Shown here in pieces: positions 21,613-25,437 of a stretch of 25,437 nt of DNA (the first letter of the stretch is position 1; each line of letters begins with the position of its first letter). The stretch covers positions 1 through 25,437 of the forward strand of contig URMO01000023.1 in NCBI GenBank assembly GCA_900549085.1, read 5' to 3'. The position numbers and the translations under genes are program-made. The DNA comes from an uncultured Collinsella sp. (GTDB lineage: Bacteria > Actinomycetota > Coriobacteriia > Coriobacteriales > Coriobacteriaceae). The notes beneath the pieces were generated by a model, which worked only from the letters and a program-made list of their open reading frames with translations, had not been told where the DNA came from and did no database searches.

Positions 21613-23151
21613 CTAATCCGCATCAACCACGCGAAGCAGATAGGCCACACGCGTCGCCGCCGTGCATTTAAAGCGTTCGTCCGCGCGAACTCCGACGACC
21701 CACACCACGGCACCCCCCGGCGCCGTCCTCACCATGGGCACGCCGGCGCGCTCGGAAACGGGAATGCGAGCCTCGCCTAGCAAGTCGGACACCTTCTTGC
21801 TTCGGCCACTCATCCCTAACGGGCACATCACGTCTCCCGGTGCGGGGCCGTCTACCCACAGGCGCGCCAATCGCGCCTCGGCAGGGATCTCGCCACGTGA
21901 GCCCGCCAGAATCCGCTCACTATCGCTGTCAGCAAAACCTAGGGCAGCCGCGTCTACCAAAGCCGTCACTTCCCCGGCAGCCGCAAGCTCACGGGCGCGG
22001 CGCACGATATCGCATCCCGGCTCAACGGCCATCGGCTCTGCGACCAGCATACGTCCCCCGCCCAACGGCAAACGGCCGGGTATGGTAACCCAGTCCGCAA
22101 CCAGGCCCTCACGAGCCTCCGGTGCCTTAAACGCCAGCATGCCAAACTCGACGCGCGCGTCAATTCCCGCCGGAAGCGTGACCGAGCCTGCGCCCTCGGC
22201 AACGCAGGAAAGGACTCGCTCCACATGTCGCATCTCTGGACGAGCGTCCGGATCGATGCGTTTGATCGCCAGTCGCACGATGCGCCGCGCGATTACCACC
22301 TCGGCCGCAGCAAGGCGCCTGGCATCGAGCACCAGCGCGCCCGCCGCCTCTTTGCGCAAACAGCTTCGAAACGCCTGTGCCGACAGCTGTGATAGAAACG
22401 CATCTTCGTCACCAAGGATCTCACAGGCGGCGCCAATCGTCTTGCACACGCTCGCATTACGCTGCGCCACCACCGGCATCACCCGATGGCGCACGTAGTT
22501 TCGCAGATACGAGACATCCTCATTGCTCTCGTCTTCGCGCCATGGCTGACCATGTACCTGCAGATAGCCCACAAGCTCGCCATGAGTTAGGTCGAGCAAG
22601 GGGCGCACCACGATATTCCTTCGGCGGGGAATGCTCGAAAGCCCAGCTGGGCCCGACCCCTTAATGGCGTTCATCAAAAATGTTTCCGCGCGATCCGAAG
22701 ATGTGTGGGCAGTGCAGATGCGCGCCGCCGTTCTCGGCGCCCCCGTCTTGGCGCATAGTTCGCGAACATACCTTCGCGCCGCTGCATAGCGCACCTCGCG
22801 CGCCGCCGCCTCGATATTGCCCGACTCCCCATCAAAATAAGCGTGCTCCACGCATAGCGGTAAACCATATTTCGCGCAGAGCTCACGCACAAAGGCCTCA
22901 TCGCCGTCGGACGCCTTTCCGCGCAGATGATGATTTACATGAAGCACATGCAGGCGCTCGCGAGCGATGGGGGCAACGCCGCGTCCATCTTGGATATCCA
23001 GCTTTGATGTGCACGCCATAAGAAGCAGTGCCGTCGAGTCCGCACCGCCTGATACCATGAGCACGACAGGAGCAGCCTGCTGCCTCGTCCGGGTCTCATC
23101 GACTGCCCCAGGCGCGGCATGGTGTCCGTAATGCTGTGATACCGTTGGCAT
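21613..23151 (-). CDS. tilS: tRNA(Ile)-lysidine synthase TilS
   Basis: A 512-residue ATPase that puts lysine on cytidine 34 of tRNA-Ile(CAU), changing its codon to AUA. The PP-loop is SGGADST (34-40); VNHHLRG, AHTSSDRAETFLMN, PLLDLTHGELVGYL and DESNEDVSYLRNYVRHRVMP follow in TilS order. The C-terminal half (about 330-512) fits the tRNA-binding extension domains, ending near LLGEARIPVSERAGVPMV. GAGGAGG lies eight bases before the ATG. It begins the tilS-hpt-ftsH group and shares a 48-bp divergent promoter region with the hydrolase gene at 23200, with TACAAT visible on the minus strand as a -10 box. Confidence 0.94.
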   Translation of the reverse strand: MPTVSQHYGHHAAPGAVDETRTRQQAAPVVLMVSGGADSTALLLMACTSKLDIQDGRGVAPIARERLHVLHVNHHLRGKASDGDEAFVRELCAKYGLPLCVEHAYFDGESGNIEAAAREVRYAAARRYVRELCAKTGAPRTAARICTAHTSSDRAETFLMNAIKGSGPAGLSSIPRRRNIVVRPLLDLTHGELVGYLQVHGQPWREDESNEDVSYLRNYVRHRVMPVVAQRNASVCKTIGAACEILGDEDAFLSQLSAQAFRSCLRKEAAGALVLDARRLAAAEVVIARRIVRLAIKRIDPDARPEMRHVERVLSCVAEGAGSVTLPAGIDARVEFGMLAFKAPEAREGLVADWVTIPGRLPLGGGRMLVAEPMAVEPGCDIVRRARELAAAGEVTALVDAAALGFADSDSERILAGSRGEIPAEARLARLWVDGPAPGDVMCPLGMSGRSKKVSDLLGEARIPVSERAGVPMVRTAPGGAVVWVVGVRADERFKCTAATRVAYLLRVVDAD

Positions 23152-23199
23152 TCGCTTCCTCCTCTATTCGTCCGCACCCATTGTATCCTTTGGAATCTT

Positions 23200-24009
23200 A
23201 TGTCTCGCCTGCACCTTCATATCCTCGGCAGTGGCTCTAAAGGCAACTGCGCACTCATCGAGGGCCCGCAGGGGCTCATTATGGTCGATGACGGACTGTC
23301 TCGCCGCGAGACGCTCAAACGCATGGCGGAGCTCGGCCTTTCGGCAGACGACGTGTCCGCCCTTGTTGTCACCCATGAACACAGCGACCACATTAAAGGG
23401 CTTGAGGTGTGGTGTAAGCATTGGAATGGCCCAGTCTTTTCCAGTAGAGGCACACTCGCATCAAAAGAATGCCTCGCACATCTGTCTGTTGAAGAATTCG
23501 ATCCAGGCGACACCCTCTCTATTGCCGGAGTCCACATTCAGACATATTCGACATCCCACGACGTCGTCAATCCCGTCGGCTACCGTTTTGACGCTCAGGG
23601 TGATTCGGTTGGCTTTGCCACCGACACCGGCGAGTTGTCAAAGCATGCCATCGATACGCTCAAGGACTGTCGCATTCTCGCACTCGAAAGCAACCACGAT
23701 GTAGCCATGCTACGTCAAGGAGATTATCCTCGCTTTCTTCAGGAACGTATCCTGTCTGCAAAAGGGCATCTCTCCAACGATCAGGCCGCCGATGCCGCAC
23801 GCGCGCTGGTAACAGATCGCACCGAGCAGCTTATCGCGATGCACATTAGCCAAGACAACAATCGTCCAAACCTTACCGTCAAAAGCTACGCAAGCTCCCT
23901 CGACGCAACACTCGACAACGAGCTTGGTAGCACCGCCACCCGCGTTGAGGGGCTGCATAAACTCACGATACGTCCCGCGGGGCAATATCGGCCCATGACC
24001 ATTCGGTAG
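23200..24009 (+). CDS. Metallo-beta-lactamase fold hydrolase, WalJ/YycJ-like
   Basis: A 269-residue MBL-fold protein. GSGSKGNCALIEG opens the domain; THEHSDHIKG (58-67) carries the metal-binding His59, His61, Asp63 and His64; FATDTGEL and ESNHD complete the site, and KGHLSN is a YycJ/WalJ signature. In Firmicutes the relative lies with the WalKR two-component genes and is linked to DNA end processing and cell division timing; here no walKR is present. The ribosome site is weak (TTTGGA). It is a single gene closed by a strong hairpin at 24027. Confidence 0.9.
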   Translation: MSRLHLHILGSGSKGNCALIEGPQGLIMVDDGLSRRETLKRMAELGLSADDVSALVVTHEHSDHIKGLEVWCKHWNGPVFSSRGTLASKECLAHLSVEEFDPGDTLSIAGVHIQTYSTSHDVVNPVGYRFDAQGDSVGFATDTGELSKHAIDTLKDCRILALESNHDVAMLRQGDYPRFLQERILSAKGHLSNDQAADAARALVTDRTEQLIAMHISQDNNRPNLTVKSYASSLDATLDNELGSTATRVEGLHKLTIRPAGQYRPMTIR

Positions 24010-24026
24010 GGCATCTCAAATAAAAA

Positions 24027-24052
24027 GGGGCCGGGAATCACTTCCCGGCCCC
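24027..24052. terminator. Bidirectional terminator between hydrolase and hsp20 genes
   Basis: A perfect 11-bp stem GGGGCCGGGAA/TTCCCGGCCCC with a TCAC loop. The minus strand ends in TTTTTATTT, making it a strong terminator for hsp20; on the plus strand the tail is only CTT. Confidence 0.88.
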
Positions 24053-24087
24053 CTTAACGCAGGCACCAATGTTAATAGGCGATAGCC

Positions 24088-24519
24088 TTAGTCGATGGAA
24101 ATCTTCGTAACGTTCTTCTTCTCGACAATCTTAGGAACCGTAACGGTAAGGATGCCATCAGCGTACTTTGCAGAAAGGCCCTCGCTCGAAGCATCCTTCA
24201 GGTACACACCGCGCGTCGCGCTGTACGAGCTGAACTCCTTCTGCAGGAAGTTCTTACCCTCGTTCTCCTCGTCTTCCTCGACATTCACGCTAATGGACAG
24301 ACGACCCTCGTTAAGCTCGACATCGATATCGTCCTTGGCGACGCCGGTCAGATAAGCCTTGACCTCATAGCCATCGCCCTTATCCTCAACGTCAACGGGG
24401 AACGCCTTAGAGGCAATCGAGCTGTTCGCTAGGTCGCTCATATCATCAAAGAGATCAAACAACGAGCTAGCAGAGGGACGAACACCAAAAACCGAACGAT
24501 AAGGAACCATGCTTGCCAT
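24088..24519 (-). CDS. Hsp20/alpha-crystallin small heat shock protein
   Basis: A 143-residue holdase chaperone. The alpha-crystallin domain runs from about 38 to 138: FPVDVEDKGDGYEVKAYLTG, then VELNEGRLSISV, and DGILTVTVPK (121-130), the family's hallmark. A C-terminal I-x-I (Ile140, Ile142) lets subunits assemble. The start at 24519 has AAAGGAG nine bases upstream; a frame extending to 24552 lacks this. It is a single gene. The upstream region is AT-rich; neither a CIRCE nor an HspR-type box was recognised, so its heat control is unknown. Confidence 0.92.
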   Translation of the reverse strand: MASMVPYRSVFGVRPSASSLFDLFDDMSDLANSSIASKAFPVDVEDKGDGYEVKAYLTGVAKDDIDVELNEGRLSISVNVEEDEENEGKNFLQKEFSSYSATRGVYLKDASSEGLSAKYADGILTVTVPKIVEKKNVTKISID

Positions 24520-24797
24520 GACTACCACTCCTTTAAGGGACTGCCGAGCCATCTTCTAGGTGGCAGGGACTTCTTTTGACGCTCTAATATATGCCCATCC
24601 ATTTCTTATATATACATTTTGATATAAAGTTTTTTAAGTCTCTTTCTATAAGCATATCTAAGTCTGTTCGACTAAGGTTTTAACGAGGCTAAGGTTCTTT
24701 GAACCGTGCCTTAAATACCATATACGCGGCCTGTCAAAACGAAGCGGAGGGCTTACAATGAGCGCATACACGTTGTTAATGACAACCTAAGGGCATC
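24520..24797. other. AT-rich divergent region between hsp20 and unknown gene
   Basis: About 280 bp. TAAGTCT occurs as a direct repeat at 24635-24641 and 24659-24665. GGTTC-TTT-GAACC at 24693-24705 is a perfect small dyad. The promoter of the right-hand gene is at 24731-24759, and a GTTGT-5-ACAAC dyad lies at 24772-24786 just before its ribosome site. No RNA gene is evident. Confidence 0.5.
24731..24759 (+). promoter_or_regulatory. Sigma-70-type promoter of the tail-anchored protein gene
   Basis: CTGTCA (24731-24736), a 17-bp spacer and TACAAT (24754-24759) fit a vegetative promoter. Transcription would start near 24766, and the dyad GTTGTTAATGACAAC would be at the very 5' end of the mRNA. 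Confidence 0.6.
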
Positions 24798-25268
24798 ATG
24801 GACGATCAGACCTCCGACAACTCGTTTGAGTCGCTGCAGAACGATAGTTCTGCCTATTCACAGCCCGTACGCTACCATCGTCCCCATATTTCCCAAGAGC
24901 CCATTAACGATGCAGAGCCTGAGTATGTAACTCGCAATCGATATCAAACCCTTGAAGAATCTCAATTAGCTCGCAGACACATGGGTGTCGCCTCGAGCGA
25001 TCCGGTGTATCTAAAAGATGCCCCCTTATCCAAAAACAGCGCAAGCAGCCAGGAGCAGACACAAACACCCACAAAGCTACATCGTAGAGGGCCCCGTCCC
25101 AAGCAAACTCTAACGCATTCCGCCCGCTATCTCGAGATGCCTAAGCAGGGGAAATCGATATTTACATCGTCAAACAGACGGCGTAAACAGCACCGTCTCC
25201 AATTCGTACTCTTGATCATTGCCATCGTAGCAATTGCGCTGGTCATTCATTTTGTTTTCTTCAAATAG
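24798..25268 (+). CDS. Unknown protein with C-terminal membrane anchor
   Basis: A 156-residue protein that I do not recognise. Residues 1-115 are polar and rich in Ser, Gln, Asp and Pro, without hydrophobic runs, and probably disordered. Residues 116-133 are basic (NRRRKQHR) and lead into one membrane helix (about 134-154, LQFVLLIIAIVAIALVIHFVFF), leaving only a Lys at the end, so the protein would be tail-anchored with a cytoplasmic N-terminus. CTAAGGG precedes the ATG and a good promoter lies upstream, so it is very probably expressed. It converges on the rRNA operon. It could be a small cell-envelope or division accessory protein; nothing in the sequence decides. Confidence 0.75.
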   Translation: MDDQTSDNSFESLQNDSSAYSQPVRYHRPHISQEPINDAEPEYVTRNRYQTLEESQLARRHMGVASSDPVYLKDAPLSKNSASSQEQTQTPTKLHRRGPRPKQTLTHSARYLEMPKQGKSIFTSSNRRRKQHRLQFVLLIIAIVAIALVIHFVFFK

Positions 25269-25316
25269 AGAAGGCTCTTAAGCCATAGAGGCGTTTAGCT
25301 CATATCGACCAAACGC

Positions 25317-25345
25317 AAAAAAGAGGAGGCCGCGAGGCCTCCCCC
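25317..25345 (-). terminator. Terminator of the rRNA operon
   Basis: GGAGGCC-GCGA-GGCCTCC (25325-25342) is followed on the minus strand by six T (25317-25322). It lies about 40 bp after the 5S rRNA end and may also stop plus-strand transcripts from the unknown gene. Confidence 0.85.
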
Positions 25346-25381
25346 TTCTACATTCCCAATGGCGGCTCGGTGCCGTCCACC

Positions 25382-25437
25382 GGTCAGCGGCGCCCTGGCC
25401 TCCCACGGGCTGACCCCGCAGTACTCTCGGCGCGATG
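25382..25437 (-). rRNA. rrf: 5S rRNA, 3' part only (runs off the right edge)
   Basis: Read on the minus strand, GCGCCGAGAGTACTGCGGGG, then CCCGTGGGAG and CCAGGGCGCCGCTGACC are the 3' half of a 5S rRNA: loop E/helix IV (GTACTGCGGGG...CCCGTGGGAG) followed by the 3' strand of helix I. The 5' half and presumably the 23S and 16S genes lie beyond the window. The exact 3' end is estimated from the likely helix I pairing and may be off by a few bases. A terminator follows at 25317-25345. Confidence 0.85.

Noticed and set aside
25343..25381. A tRNA gene between the 5S rRNA and its terminator
   Set aside because: Only about 40 bp are available and no T-loop sequence is present; the short CGGC/GCCG stem is more likely a processing or spacer structure.

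Overview
The window looks like chromosomal DNA of a GC-rich Coriobacteriia-type actinobacterium, most likely a Collinsella-like gut anaerobe. This is inferred from the GC-rich codon use, the tilS-hpt-ftsH order, sugar PTS genes beside an EF-G-like paralogue, and the protein style; it was not checked against a database. Both edges cut genes. On the left is an AlbA_2/Schlafen-type regulator reading leftward. On the right is the 3' end of a 5S rRNA gene, also reading leftward, so an rRNA operon lies just outside.

Layout: (1) 1-1074, a partial AlbA_2 gene with about ten copies of a TTTAGAGAGA element in front of it, then a REP-like hairpin. (2) 1075-2112, a secreted DNA/RNA nuclease. (3) 2335-9658, a sugar-use locus: a GntR/UTRA regulator on the plus strand converges on a minus-strand set encoding a glucitol-family PTS (IIC, IIB/C, IIA), GutM, a triosephosphate-isomerase homologue, an FGGY kinase, a class II aldolase and a HAD phosphatase. 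Palindromes of the form TAGACGTCTA lie before three of the transcription units and probably tie them to the GntR protein. (4) 9896-11971, an EF-G-like GTPase with altered G motifs. (5) 12283-14553, a polar amino-acid ABC transporter operon with overlapping genes. (6) 14893-16341, an RNA m5U methyltransferase, transcribed away from the ABC operon across a region with a 34-bp perfect inverted repeat. (7) 16407-18578, a PHP phosphoesterase and an aminotransferase. (8) 18767-23151, tilS-hpt-ftsH. (9) 23200-25268, a WalJ/YycJ-type metallo-hydrolase, a small heat shock protein and an unknown tail-anchored protein, followed by the rRNA terminator.

The sugar locus is the most coherent accessory system. 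It has a complete sorbitol-type PTS but no sorbitol-6-phosphate dehydrogenase. Instead it carries a kinase, an aldolase and an isomerase that would split a ketose phosphate into trioses. The isomerase has altered residues near its active site, so the true substrate may not be sorbitol. The other signals worth attention are non-coding: the TTTAGAGAGA array, the TAGACGTCTA regulon sites, the 34-bp inverted repeat, and two REP-like palindromes carrying GGGACAG. No CRISPR array, tRNA gene, insertion sequence or prophage gene was seen.
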